The position numbers and the translations under genes are program-made. A model generated the notes under the pieces. The model did no database searches and had not been told where the DNA came from. It saw nothing but the letters and a program-made list of their open reading frames with translations. A DNA stretch of 64,000 bases from Pictodentalium vernedei (taxonomy: Eukaryota; Mollusca; Scaphopoda; Dentaliida; Dentaliidae): assembly GCA_031216915.1 (NCBI GenBank), contig CM062290.1, forward strand, positions 170,519,453 through 170,583,452, read 5' to 3'. Every line of letters starts with the position of its first letter. Positions within the stretch are counted from its first letter, which is position 1. This document shows positions 31,836-42,850 of the stretch, piece by piece.

Positions 31836-33032
31836 AAATTAAAGTGTCAATGGCACTGTATCTCAACTTGTGTAAGACATGTACATATATTGTATGTGGC
31901 ACAGCAATGACACACATCTAGGTAATGACCTGATAACAAAGGAACATGTAAAGGATTGTAAAGGTCTGTACATAAATACTGACTGTAGCCTGTAACAAAT
32001 GTATAGGTAAAGTATTGTAAAGGTGGGTGACAGTCAGATGCTAAACTAGAAATCTCCACTGGGTTAATGTTGCAATCTATGGTGCACCATAAGCCAAATG
32101 TTAGCAACTGTTTTAGCCTGTGTGATTCAAACCCTTCTAAGGTTGTTGATTCAACTAATTAGTAAATATCTGTCCAGTCCTTCTTAAAATATAGGTATTT
32201 GAATTTTTTATCTGTAGCTTGATAACAAACGTAGTCCTTGAAGTTCTGAACAAAAAACTGACTACACCTAATTTTGGTATAAAATGGCCACTAACAGCCA
32301 TCATGAATTTCAAACTGCACCCAAAAACACTCCTTCTCGTCGCACGCTAATAACAAAGATACCCAAGAAGTCTCGTAAAGATTGGTGCACCAATACGGCT
32401 CCAGTCCGAGCCATATAGAAGTTCTGTACAAAAAACTGATTGTACCTAATTTTGGTACAAAATGGCCACGGCAGCCATCTTGAATTTTGGACCGCATCCA
32501 AAAACAATTGTTCTCGTCCGAAGGTGATAACAAAGGTACCCAAGAAGTTTCATGAAGACCGGTTCATAAACACAGCCTCTAGCCGGAGCCATATTGACAT
32601 GTGTGCTCACTGTGTATAAGTAGCACTGAATAAATCAATGTTCATCTAATTTGCATAATTTCAGCACGAGAAAAAAAACCCTGTAGTATATGTGATGTAT
32701 TCCATGTTACTAAACATTCATACAAAATTTATTCAAATCAGAATTTTCATACAGAAGTTCTGTACAAAAAACTGATTGCACTAATTTTGGTGCAAAATGG
32801 CTGCCTGTGGCCATCTTGAATTTCGTACCGCACCCAAAAACACTCGCTCTCATCCCGCGGTGACAAACAAAGACACCCAAGAAATTTTGTAAAGATTGGT
32901 TCATAAATATGGCCTCTAGCCCAAGACGTATTGAATTGTCGACTGGTGGACGGACATACAGCCAGACAGAGAGATGGACGACGGGCCATGGCATAACCTC
33001 AAATTTGACTAGATCAAAGTTGAGCTAAAAAA
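31836..33032 (-). mobile_element. Hairpin-ended element, core type b
   Basis: Start AATTAAAGTGTCAATGGCAC, TGTATCTCAACTTGTGTAAG; end GATCAAAGTTGAGCTAAAAA. GGACGGACATACAGCCAGAC precedes the end. The segment 32060-32225 departs from the type-b core and is unidentified. Core units resume at 32260 with AAAATGGCCACTAACAGCCA. Confidence 0.75.
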
Positions 33033-33189
33033 TGACAAAGTCAGCCAATAATTCTGCTGCCACATATATTGGACAGAGCCCATTTTCATACTCGATCAAG
33101 AAAATGTTCCTGGAGACCAACATAACACAAATGAATTGGGTCAGTTGACTTTTGTTGAAGTTATTGCATTATCAAGCACAAAATTCGCA

Positions 33190-34250
33190 AATGAAAGTGT
33201 CAATGACACTGTAGCTCAACTTGTGTAAGACATGTACATGTATAGTATGTGACACAGCAATGACACACATCTAGGTAATGACCTGATAACAAAGGTACAT
33301 GTATAGTATTGTAAAGGTCTGTGCATAAATACTGACAGTAGCCTGTAACAAATGTACAGGTAAAGTATTGTAAAGGTGGGTTACCTGGGGGTCCAATGGC
33401 AGAAACACAGCATGTGCACAGGATAGCAGAAACATAGCATGGGCACAGGCCATATGTACAGAATTTGATGGCCTTACTGTGGTCATAACGCTTAGATTTA
33501 ACGTGCAAATCGACATGCTATTTGTGCGCATTTCATAACAGGACATCCAATTTTAACTGTATACAGAGGCATCCTACCTAGTTACAATGAAATCCCTTCA
33601 TAAATACGACCTGTAGACTGTGCTAAATTTTTTTCAGGTTTTGGGCTTGGGCAGCCATCAGGGTTGACCGATTGTGACCAAAAGTGGTTGTTCTCATCGA
33701 GACATGACCCCAACCCGGCATATGAAATTTTGTGACAATTGGGCAAGAACTCTGGGGTGTAGCCTGTGCTGAAGGAAAATGTGCACAGACTAACAAACTT
33801 CCGCACACATGATGGCAATAGCTTATCTTTACTTTGTCAAGTTAAGCTAAAAAACTGATTGCTCCTAATTTCGATATAAAATGGCCACCAGCAGGTATCT
33901 TGAATTTTGGACCACACCCCATATTGACATGTGCACTTACATGTACTGTGTATAAGTAGCACTGAATAAATTAATGCTCATCTAATTTGCATAATTTCTG
34001 CACAAGATAAAAAACCTGTATTATATGTGATGTATTACATGTTACTAACCATTCAAACAAAAATTTATTCAAATCAGAACTTTCATATAGAAGTTCAGTT
34101 CAAAAAACTGATTGCACTAATTTTGGTACAAAATGCATGCCGGTAGTCATCTTGAATTTCGGACCACACTCCAAAACACTCATTCTCATCCCACAGTGAT
34201 AACAAAGGTACCCAAGACGTTTCTTTAAGATCGGTTCCCCTCAAATTGCC
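33190..34250 (-). mobile_element. Hairpin-ended element, composite core
   Basis: It starts AATGAAAGTGTCAATGACAC, TGTAGCTCAACTTGTG. Inside are a right-half TA-bounded MITE (33440-33561) and then one type-c unit. That unit has GACTGTGCTAAATTTTTTTC, TTGGGCAGCCATCAGGG, GATTGTGACCAAAAGTGG and ends with its own terminus GTCAAGTTAAGCTAAAAA at 33852. Type-b core text then continues from 33853 (ACTGATTGCTCCTAATTTCG) to about 34235. It is therefore a type-b element holding a partial type-c element, or a recombinant of the two. Confidence 0.65.
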
Positions 34251-34267
34251 ATGTCAGCCCATTAATT

Positions 34268-35690
34268 TTGCTGCCGTATATCGGACAGAGTCTGTTTTCA
34301 AAGGACCATAACTCTGTCAAAAAATATTGGACCAAGCCCACTATCAATCCCATCCTGTATCATGTGGTTATAAACCTATGTATAAAGTTCTGTTTCATTC
34401 TGTACACTCAAACTAAAGTTGTCACCCAGAAGCCAATATCAACATGTTTTCTAAGTTGGAAAAGGACCAAACATGTAACTCGGATAAAAAATATTGGACT
34501 AAGCCTACTATCAATCCCAACCTGTATTATGAAGTTATAAACCTATGTATAAAACTACATTTCATTTTGTTCAGTCAAACTAAGTTTCATTTTGTTCAGT
34601 CAAACTAAGTTATCTCCCAGAAATCATTTCTTTCGGATGGGCAACTGTATGCTCCCCCAAATTTTTTTTTGGAAGCATAAAAATATCAGATCAAGCCCAC
34701 AATCAATCCCACTCTGTATTATGTGGTTATAAACCTATGTATACAGTTTTTTTTTAATTCAGTCAAACTAAAGTAAACCAAATTTATTCGGGTTTAAAGA
34801 CACTTTCGACAGCCAGGGTCACTTCGTGTTGGAAAGTTTTACAGAAGGAGGAAGCTGGAGTACCCAGAAAGAACCACCATGCAATGTCAAGCAACTATCA
34901 GGCTCCTCAACATACTAACTCCACACAAGCAGGCTTAGCATTGGTTGAAGACATTAGTGCACCATCGACGTGTTGTATGTCTTAGTACACAATGCCACTG
35001 TGCCCCTACGTGGGCAATGGGGTGGAGTGTCTTGCCCAAAGACACAATGTGGTTGTTGCAGGTGGGATTCAAACCAAGGACCTCTCGTCAGGAACCTGCA
35101 CCTCTGCCTGATCCACCACTCCCCAAGTGAACCAATATAATGTCTACTAAGTTGGAAAAGGGTCATAGCTCTGCAGAAAAATATTGGACCGCGCCCACTA
35201 TCAATCCCAACCTGTATTATGTAGTTATAAACCAATGCATAAAACTTTGTTCTATTTCATTCAGTCAGACCAAATCTATCATTCAGAAACCAAGATCAAC
35301 ATGTCTTCTAAGTCGGAAAAGTGCCATAACTCTGTCTAAAAATATCAGACTAAGCCCACTATCAATCCCAACCTGCATTTTGTGGTTATAAACCTACATA
35401 TAATATTTTGTTTAATTTTGTTCACTCAGACTAAAGTTATGATCCGGAAACCAATATCAACATGTCTAAGTTGGAAAAGGGACATAACTCTGCCACAAAA
35501 TACCAGACCAAGCCCACTATCAATCGCAAACTGTATTATGTGGTTATACACTTACGTATAGAATGCTGTTTCGTTTCACTCAGGCAAACTAAAGTTATCA
35601 TCCGAAAACCATTTTTTTGAGACGGAGAGACAGATGACAGTGTGGCTACTATATGCTCCCCTAAATTTTTGGGAAAAGCATTAAAATTGG
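34268..35690. repeat. Tandem array of ~160-185-bp units split by a SINE
   Basis: Six units carry CATAACTCTGTCAAAAAATA, TTGGACCAAGCCCACTATCA, ATCCCAACCTGTATTATG, GGTTATAAACCTATGTATA and TTTTCTAAGTTGGAAAAGG, near 34310, 34485, 34672, 35170, 35330 and 35498. It closes with GACGGAGAGACAGATGACAG and CTATATGCTCCCCTAAATTT/TTGGGAAAAGCATTAAA. That is the inverse of a TTTTTATGCTTCC...GGGGGAGCAT opening, so the array is probably the core of another hairpin-ended element in minus orientation. An extra copy of this terminus sits internally at 34650-34680. Confidence 0.75.
34787..35128 (-). mobile_element. tRNA-headed SINE, head 1, inserted in the array
   Basis: Minus strand: GGGGAGTGGTGGATCAGGCA, GAGGTGCAGGTTCCTGACGA, box B TTGGTTTGAATCCCACC, TGTCTTTGGGCAAGACACTC, CATACAACACGTCGATGGTG, CCAGCTTCCTCCTTCTGTAA and tail GGCTGTCGAAAGTGTCTTTA, AACCCGAATAAAT. 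Flanks share AAGTAAACCAA and AAGTGAACCAA, an 11-bp duplication with one change. The period of the surrounding array is kept once the insert is removed. Confidence 0.85.
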
Positions 35691-36005
35691 GCTCCTACAG
35701 TGGTTGGGTCAGCTCAAACATCATTTCAGGGACTTGAATCTGATGATTGATCCCTTAAGGCTGCTCTATACCAATCATCAAAAGTTTCTGACTAGTAAAT
35801 CTGAAGAACTTAGATTTTCAATAAATATTCTTCATATTGTACTTAGTTAAAGCCAGAGTTCCCATTTGGAGTCCAAATATGACATACATAACATACAGTA
35901 CGGCTGCAGTGTACTGGTCACTTTCCCCAGGTGGGTAATATTTCCACAGACACACTAATATTAGATTCCAAACACTGATTATAGGAATAATCATCAAAAT
36001 TTTAA
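35691..36005 (-). repeat. Inverted, diverged 165-bp-type units
   Basis: AAATTGGGCTCCTACAGTGG, AGGGACTTGAATCTGATG, TATACCAATCATCAAAAG and TTGTACTTAGTTAAAGCC at 35685-35885 are one to two units in reverse. The last ~120 bp are unassigned. Confidence 0.5.
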
Positions 36006-36237
36006 TTAACTCTTTATCTGAAATGAAAATCAGAAATTTTAATAATTAAATTTCCACATATATTGTCAACAGCTCAGCTTGTGACCCCTCAATGGAATGT
36101 GCTCAACATGCTCGTCCTGACAGATGGGTTATAAGCTATGTTTTTGAGATAAAATATGAAAAAATAATAAAAATTGAATGGATGATGTTTGTGAAAACAC
36201 TGGCAAGTTTTGGTCATTACGTTTGGTAAAGGGTTAA
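36006..36237. mobile_element. TTAA-bounded palindromic MITE, subtype B
   Basis: Left end TTAACTCTTTATCTGAAATG; right end TTTTGGTCATTACGTTTGGT then AAAGGGTTAA. The central region GTGACCCCTCAATGGAATGT, GCTCAACATGCTCG, AGATGGGTTATAAGCTATGT is eroded, and its arms no longer pair well. Confidence 0.75.
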
Positions 36238-36412
36238 TGAAGCAATGGGTACAAGCCAGTGCTTCATTAATTAAAACTTTGATTATGATTTTTATTACCT
36301 GGTAAATGCATGCATGGACATCACTGACCACAAATGGATTACGACCAGTTCATGATGACTGTATTGTCTTAAACTTGGTTAAAACTTGGGCCTCCATAGT
36401 GAGCCCAAAGAT

Positions 36413-36510
36413 TTGAACATGTGGGCAGTCAGGATGAAGTGCCTTACCCAAGAACACAATGCAGTTTGAAGTCCAATGCCGTAACCACTGAGCTACTGTG
36501 CACCCTTGTG
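36413..36510 (-). mobile_element. tRNA-headed SINE fragment, head 2 relative
   Basis: Minus strand: AGGGTGCACAGTAGCTCAGT, GGTTACGGCATTGGACTTC, GTGTTCTTGGGTAAGGCACT, TCATCCTGACTGCCCACATG. Box A (TAGCTCAGTGG) is canonical; box B has been lost. Body and tail beyond the first ~95 bp are absent. Confidence 0.7.
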
Positions 36511-37236
36511 TTCTATATAGTATTTGGGGCAGTCTTTTCCTGGTGGTAAGTTCTCCTATATATTTGGGAGACATCTCCCAGAGAATGACTTCAACAAAAC
36601 TGTTTGGACTCACTTCTCTGGAGCCCAGTTTGCTGCAGCCAATCTTATTTCATTTTAATAAAATGGTAGTATGCAGTGATAGGAAGATTTATGTATAAAA
36701 AGTACATTTTTGTATTATCTTGCCCATGAGTCCCTTGTCAGTTTGTGGTTCATGTACATAGCCATAGGAATTAGTAATTGGACAATGTGAATACAGCACG
36801 ACCAAGAAGTTCTATCGGGGAACTGTCCAAGTGAAGATTCATGATTAATGATGAACTAACTGAAATCCTCACTGATAATTGCATTCCAATCTATTAAAAA
36901 CACAATTTGATATTTTGTCACATCAAATGCTATATGTGATGTATTTTGCTAAGAATAAAGCTATAAGTATAAATAATTATGGTTACCACATGGCATTCTC
37001 TGGTGAACAATGGGACATTGCAGAGTATTCCAACTCACAAACATGTATTTCTGATCAGTGCTGGAATGCTGTGCAATAATCAAATAAGTGTTTCTAATTT
37101 CTTCTAATTCTATTTCTGGAAATACTTATTTTTTCTTTTTACCGAGTTCCTGATTTTCAATGCCCAAACCTGATGAAATTTAATAAAAAAAAAGTTCTGT
37201 GTCAAAGTATACTTCATTAGTATTAGAAGTATGCTT
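36511..37236. other. Unannotated stretch
   Basis: No recognisable element; coding frames of about 66 codons show no motif. A diverged 165-bp-type unit may be present around 36380-36415, just upstream. Confidence 0.4.
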
Positions 37237-37569
37237 CTCATTAGGTAGAGGTGCATGCAAAAAGGTCCTCGGTTTGAATCCCACCTGCGACAACCACATT
37301 GTGTCCTTGGGCAAGACACTTCACCCCGTTGCCCATGTTGGGGCAGAGTGGCATCGTGTGCTAAGGCATACTGCACATCGATGGTGCACTTGTCTTCATC
37401 CAATGTTAACCCTGCATGTGTTAAGTTTATATGTTGGGGAGCCTGATAGTTGCTTGCCACTGCTTTGTAAGTCCCTCTGCATACCCCCAGCTTCCTCCAC
37501 CTGTATAACTGTCTGACATGTGGTGACCTTGGCTTTCGAAGGTGTAATTAAACCCCAATAAATAAATAG
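37237..37569 (+). mobile_element. tRNA-headed SINE, head 1, 5'-shortened
   Basis: It starts inside the head (TTAGGTAGAGGTGCATGCAA), keeps box B (GGTTTGAATCCC) and the full body TTGTGTCCTTGGGCAAGACA, ATACTGCACATCGATGGTGC, TGTTGGGGAGCCTGATAGTT, CCCCCAGCTTCCTCCACCTG, and ends with tail GACCTTGGCTTTCGAAGGTG, TAATTAAACCCCAATAAAT. The first ~25 bp of the head are missing or altered. Confidence 0.85.
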
Positions 37570-37905
37570 TAGTATTCTCATAAACATCTACATTAGTGGT
37601 TATAGCAGTAATAACACAACTTTGTCAGGCAGGGATTTACGGTTCTATTAGTAATCATCCCATGCAGAATGATTAACAGTCCTCTGTCTCATTAGCAGCC
37701 GAAGACTTCACCTCAGACTGCTCATAGTCATAAGACCTTGTGACTTCAGGCCATTAAATTGTTATTAATCATTTCTGTTGGACCTTTAAAGAAGGTAATG
37801 CCCTGGAAAATCATTATATTGTAATATTAATAGTGGATTTCAGCAGATTTTACAATGAAATCGGCCTATTTGCATGTACGATATACAGGTATAGGCAGCA
37901 AATGT
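37570..37905. other. Unannotated stretch
   Basis: Nothing recognised. Confidence 0.4.
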
Positions 37906-38031
37906 CTCTTGACAGTTGCTCGCCTCTCGGTGGTGGTCCTCGTCATGTACTCTGGCTACCCTACCGGTAAAACTGTCTGGCATAAGGTGATCCTGGCTGT
38001 CAAAAGTGTTGTTACAACCCCAGTATGACAA
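37906..38031 (+). mobile_element. SINE 3' fragment
   Basis: GACAGTTGCTCGCCTCTCGG, TGTACTCTGGCTACCCTACC, GTAAAACTGTCTGGCATAAG, GTGATCCTGGCTGTCAAAAG is the last ~120 bp of the SINE body with the GGCTGTC tail. The 5' part is absent. Confidence 0.65.
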
Positions 38032-38392
38032 TAGGTAAAACTGAAGAATGGGGGAACCTGCAGTTTATTTATACATACTCAACTCCTCAGTTTTTCAGTG
38101 TTTATTTTCTTTTGTTTATTTTCATATGTACCCAAAAATAATAATGGTTTCCGTTTCATCCCACAATATCATATTTATTAGTTATTTTAACTAGTTGAAG
38201 GCTAGATTATTTTTGGTGGTCGGTTTTGTTATTCAGCATTTGTTTTATTACAAATTATTGGAGAGTTTCCATGGGCCATCTCAAATAATTTTAATCAAAC
38301 AATTTTTATAAACAAAATATTATTTGCGTTTGACTTAATATGAAACATAAGCAACGAAAATGTTGGTTTTTGCTACAGCACGCTTATTCTTT
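38032..38392. repeat. Unnamed dispersed repeat, copy 1
   Basis: From about 38186, TGAAGGCTAGATTATTTTTG, GTGGTC, GTTATTCAGCATTTGTTT, ATTACAAATTATTGGAGAG, AAACAAAATATTATTTGCGT, TTGACT and GCAACGAAAATGTTGG are matched, inverted, at 63465-63645. The pair shows a repeat of at least ~200 bp whose ends and class I cannot define. 38032-38185 is unassigned. Confidence 0.6.
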
Positions 38393-38620
38393 TTAAAACC
38401 CTCATATATAGTGGCTTCTAGCACTCAGACGATTAACACTTTCCATGCTCTAATCTTAACATACACATACTGCTAAACAAAATATCCATCTTGAAATAGA
38501 CAAATATGGGGGACATCCTTAATGGTTTAGTGTCTCTATAGTGAGAATAGGGGTCAGCAATGGCTTCAGAACTGACCAAAACTGACTTGATTTCTCCCAA
38601 GTTCTAAATTTACTTTATAA
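38393..38620. other. Unannotated spacer
   Basis: Nothing recognised. Confidence 0.35.
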
Positions 38621-38915
38621 TACAGTATGTGGAAAGTGTATTTTCTCTAAATCACTCACAGCGTGGAGATTCTGCATGGAGAGTGTGTTTTCACTAAATC
38701 ACTCACAGAGTGGAGATTCTACAAATTTGTTGCAAAGCATAACAAACACTAAGTTCCAGCCAATGGACCTACAGGTTAAACTCTGAAATCCATTGGCTGA
38801 AACATTACCGGTTTCTTCTGTTTATATGTTCAAAATTTGAAAGTGATACTTTGTGTGACAACTCCACTCCATGGGTGATTTACATGTAGTTACAATCCAC
38901 TCTTCACATACTGTA
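38621..38915. mobile_element. 295-bp TA-bounded inverted-repeat MITE
   Basis: Left TACAGTATGTGGAAAGTGTA faces right TACAGTATGTGAAGAGTGGA inverted. The subterminal AAATCACTCACAGCGTGGAG faces AAATCACCCATGGAGTGGAG. A ~47-bp direct duplication of GTGTTTTCACTAAATCACTC lies in the left arm. The interior pairs CCAGCCAATGGACCT with ATCCATTGGCTG. Ends of TA plus CAGT suggest derivation from a Tc1/mariner transposon; no transposase is present. Confidence 0.75.
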
Positions 38916-40854
38916 CAAGCAGAGCCAAAAAACAGTAAGGGGGAAGTGTATACCATTGTCATGCACCCACAGAATGAGCTTAAAAAAGTGACACAAGAGA
39001 GTTAAATCACAGGGGTTCATCACCAACAATGATTTATTAATAGAATAATATTATTAGACAAGCATAACTTATAGCAGCTATTATGAATACTATAATATAA
39101 CACAAGGAAAGACACAGAATTCCTACCTCGATTTTTCAAACAGTTAAATATTTATTTTATTCATATTCATTCATTTACTTCTACACACTGTTTTGTTGAG
39201 AAAACATTTATCTCATAGATGATACACAATACTTGATTTTATCATATTAAAATAAAAGTTGTAAACACAACATGATTTATTGTCACTTTCATTGAAAAAG
39301 TAGAAACCCTGCTTTTAGTTGTTGCCCTTCATGACAAGTCAGCCCAGAACATTTTGTCTGCAAAGACACTTCATTCTTAATAGTCACTTGCTAAAATCTT
39401 TAAGGGACTGCAGAGCCAGGGTTGGAAGCAGACAGCCCCCCCCCCCCCACCCCACACTCACAATTTGTACCACAATGTTGAAAATTGTAAACAACTGAGT
39501 TTCAACAATGATCTTATTATTATCCTGGTTCAAGGGTTTATACATTAAATGGCTTGGTATTCACTCTACTGTGGTCACCCTTAATACAAGAACTTACTTA
39601 CCAAATATTCGCTGTGTCGAAGCAGTTTCGAAGCAGTTAGTACATCCAAAATCATGCAAAAGTACACAGTGTAGGCCTACTGTGTGAATTAGGCAATTTT
39701 AGGAAACTAGTGGATTAACAGCATCAGTTTGGTACATACTTAGTTCACTGGAGCACTGGTGTTTTTCTGGATCAGAGTCCCAAAATTCCAACTTACATTT
39801 CACTCCCCCCCCACCCCTTTCCAAGTTAGACCAATGCATAGCACCTCACTTTTAACTTCAACACAAAATAAAAGCCTCTACCCCCTCCCCCCCCCCCCCC
39901 CCCCCAACTTACATAATTTTTCGGCTGTCTTGTTCAGATGCCACTTTAGATCACACTTTGCAGTATATTCTTCTGGAACATAGAAAAGTATTTGTTACTA
40001 GTTTATTAGTGCTAAATATTCTTTTTCTTCTCTAAAAGTATTTTCACCAGTTATTTATTTTTCCATTTATTAATATGGGTTATTTATTTAAGCAAACATT
40101 AGCTAACATCAAATCATGTCTGCCAATTTTACGGATAGCCGTAGACAGCTACCCACACAAAACAACCAATCAGAGGAGAGTACATGTAAATGTAAAACAC
40201 AACAATTTACTCACCTTGTAACGACAAACAAGGGGATCATAAGTTTGGCTTTTCTGGCTTGAGGGTATTTGTACTGGACACACAGGCAAATAGGATACCC
40301 TCACCTGCCTAATAACACTGCCAACACCATTATTAATTTTGAAGAAAAATCTCAGCAATCACTATTATTTGGCAGTGAGGAATACAAATGTACATGTAGG
40401 GGGGGAAATGCCATCATGATTGTTAACTTCCAATCAAATATCTTGAGTCCTGACTATCACTATCAAACATCCATCACTATTATTGGACAGGTACATGCAC
40501 GAGTAAATTGACTTCTTCAATGACAGATGCAGACTGGCAGAATATTCTTAACAGACTGGGAATCACATTATTTCAATCAGAAGTCAGTTATTCTTACCAA
40601 GTGCAACTTTCCAACTTAACTTTACTGATTACTCTCAACATTCACTAATGTGCATTTTTCTGAGCATTTTTTCAGTAGGAAAACTCTGTGGCTGAGGGAT
40701 GGAAAGTGGGGATGCTCATATTTTATGTTGCAGTCAAAACCAAGAGGTTGCACATTAGTCTTACTTTGAATAGGAGGTAGGGGGCACTGAAATTCTGGAG
40801 AGTTTTTTCAGACCACTCATACAGAAAATCAAGTAACAATTTATAACCTCCAAA
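38916..40854. other. Unannotated stretch
   Basis: Almost 2 kb with no recognisable element or gene. Two C runs are present (39437-39448 and 39887-39905). The latter gives the false proline-rich frame at 39759-39983. Confidence 0.5.
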
Positions 40855-41025
40855 GCGTGTGGGGTGCAGTGGAACTAGTACTGTGTACTAAGGTATACTC
40901 TTTGATGCTTTGTCTTCAACCAATGCTAACCCAGTTTGTACAAAGTTAGTACTTTGTGAGTCTGACAGTTGCTCACCACTACTTGGACTATCCAAAGTTT
41001 TGCTAAACGTGAATAAAAAAAAACA
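40855..41025 (+). mobile_element. SINE 3' fragment
   Basis: GTACTGTGTACTAAGGTATA, TTTGTCTTCAACCAATGCTA, ACCCAGTTTGTAC, GAGTCTGACAGTTGCTCACC and an A-rich end match the central and 3' body of the SINEs. Head and GGGCAAG block are missing. Confidence 0.65.
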
Positions 41026-41247
41026 ATACAAAGTGACCTTGATTATTTTGATGCATCTGTAGGATTACCAACACTGACTTGGTGTGCGTCAGTCTTTCGA
41101 TTTGGAAAATGGAAGGCCCACTGTGTACTGCTCGCAACCATCTGAGGTGAAGCATACTATATTGTTGAGTACCGGAATTGGGAAAATTTTTTTCAAGAAA
41201 TACATCAATGAACACTGTGCACTCCAAAGATGAACAGAAGATAATTC
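41026..41247. other. Unannotated spacer
   Basis: Nothing recognised. Confidence 0.35.
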
Positions 41248-42233
41248 AAATGAAGTGTCATTGACACTGCTCAACGTGTCCAAGAACGGTCTGAACTAAA
41301 TAGAAAGATCCAGTAACACCAAGTCATTCACTCAAATTTCCTCAGAAAAGGTGTCTCACCAAAGCTACATATGACATCTGATGTAGCCTGTTGGGTGTAC
41401 TAATGGATTTGTTGACAATTTATATGCTAAATCTAAGATGGCTGATGGTGGCCACATCATACCAAAGTTGAATATAGAATTTGAAAAATATAGGGTGAGA
41501 GGTGTAGCCTGTAGGGTGTACTGATGGATTGTTGACAATTTATAGCAAAATCCAAGATGGCCACTGCTGAGCATGTTTTCCCACAAAATTCAGAAAAAAT
41601 TATAGCTTCCATCTAAATATCACATCAAAGCTACATACGAAATTCAAGAAAGAGTGGGTGAGAGATGCTGTTTGTAGGGTGTGCTAATGGAATCGTTGAA
41701 AATTTATATGCGAAATCCAAACTGGGTGCTGGCAGCCATATTTTTCAACAAAATTCAGAAACATTCAATAGCTTCTACCTAGATATCAAACCAAAGCTAC
41801 ATATGACATTTGAAAAAAGATTGGGTGCGAGATGCAGTCTGCAGGCTGTGAGAATGAAATTGTTGACAATTCATAATCCAAATCCAGGATGACTGCTTTG
41901 TGGCCCTGTTTTTCAACAAAATTTAGAAATTTCTGATATCTCCCATCTGGACATCACACCAAACCTATACATGAAAGCAGAGAAAGATCAGGTGAGAGAT
42001 ACAGCCTGTAGAGTGTGCTAACAGAATTGTTGACAATTTATTTGCTAAATCCAAGGTGGCCACTGGTCCCTGGCAGTCATGTTTTTCAAAGGACTTGAAT
42101 AAAATTTGATACATGTAGCTCTCATCTGGACATTGCCCCAAAGTCACATATGAAATTAAGGACCGACTGGGCGAGAGCTGCAGTCTTTAGGGTTTGCTAA
42201 AGGAATTGTGGATGGAGAGTTGAGCTAAAAAAA
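41248..42233 (-). mobile_element. Hairpin-ended element, core type d
   Basis: Start AAATGAAGTGTCATTGACAC, TGCTCAACGTGTCC; end GATGGAGAGTTGAGCTAAAA/AAA. About five ~170-bp units share GGGTGTGCTAATGGAATCGT, TGACAATTTATATGC, AAATCCAAGATGG, CATGTTTTTCAACAAAAT and CATATGACATTTGAAAAA with 28894-29850. The GGACAGA zone before the end is almost gone. The first unit has a deletion relative to its sister element. Confidence 0.8.
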
Positions 42234-42389
42234 TGTTTTTTTCGAGTAAGCCCTTCGCAGCAATAATCAAATTTATTTCAGTTCAGTATAATATCTTAAA
42301 TGTGCATGAGCAAAGGGACAGTGAGAAGCATTTTTGACCTTTTAAAGTTTTGTTGAATTACATTGTTTACATACCGGTTCTCCGAAAGT
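42234..42389. other. Unannotated spacer
   Basis: Nothing recognised. Confidence 0.35.
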
Positions 42390-42634
42390 ATTTATTATTT
42401 ATTTATTTATTTATTGGTGTTTAAGGTCACATGGTTTTGCACAATGGCTAATCATGACCACAACAAGAGTATCAACCCAAAACCAAGGATGAGCATTAAT
42501 AAGCCATGTTGCCCATTTTAGAGAGGGTTTGCACCTCCCAAGCACTGATAACTGGGTCCTATTTTACCAGTAAAACAGAGCCTGTTTACCACAGTGAACA
42601 GGCACTGCTTCACTTCCTGGGGTTCCCACGGGGA
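42390..42634 (-). mobile_element. SINE-like element with unrecognised head, copy 5
   Basis: An 11-bp duplication TCTCCGAAAGT (42379-42389, 42635-42645) brackets it. On the minus strand the head is the best preserved of the family: CCCCGTGGGAACCCCAGGAA, GTGAAGCAGTGCCTGTTCAC, TGTGGTAAACAGGCTCTGTT, TTACTGGTAAAATAGGACCC. The tail is ATGTGACCTTAAACACCAAT with an (AATA) repeat. Confidence 0.85.
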
Positions 42635-42685
42635 TCTCCGAAAGTGAAGTTTGATTAGTCACAATGTAGTAGTCTTGGAATGCTA

Positions 42686-42850
42686 CTACAAATCCATATC
42701 ATATTACCCCTCACTGGAATGAGCTTGACAAGCTCATTACAATGAGGAGGGTTCAAATGATATGGTTTTGTTGAAGTTTATAAAAAATGTCTGTACTGCA
42801 CAAATTGTATATTATTCAATGCATGCCATTGATCGTTAGGGAAGGGTTAA
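42686..42850. mobile_element. TTAA-type palindromic MITE, subtype A, left end lost
   Basis: CCATATCATATTACCCCTCA, CTGGAATGAGCTTGACAAGC, TCATTACAATGAGGAGG and AAATGATATGGTTTTGTTGA form the central palindrome; the right end is TTAGGGAAGGGTTAA. The arms read GAGCTT/AAGCTC where other copies have GAGCTC, a change present on both sides. Left of the palindrome the sequence is foreign. Confidence 0.75.

Larger units (their letters stand above)
31683..34250. repeat. Local tandem duplication of flank plus hairpin element
   Basis: A ~150-bp flank, CCAATAATTCTGATGCTGAA, GCCCATTTTCAAACTC, ATGGCAATATCAAGCACAAA, precedes the element at 31836. The same flank, CCAATAATTCTGCTGCCACA, GCCCATTTTCATACTC, TGCATTATCAAGCACAAA, precedes the one at 33190. 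Its first part appears a third time at 34250-34300 (CCATTAATTTTGCTGCCGTA). The unit of flank plus element was therefore copied in tandem, with a period of about 1.35 kb then 1.2 kb. Confidence 0.7.
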
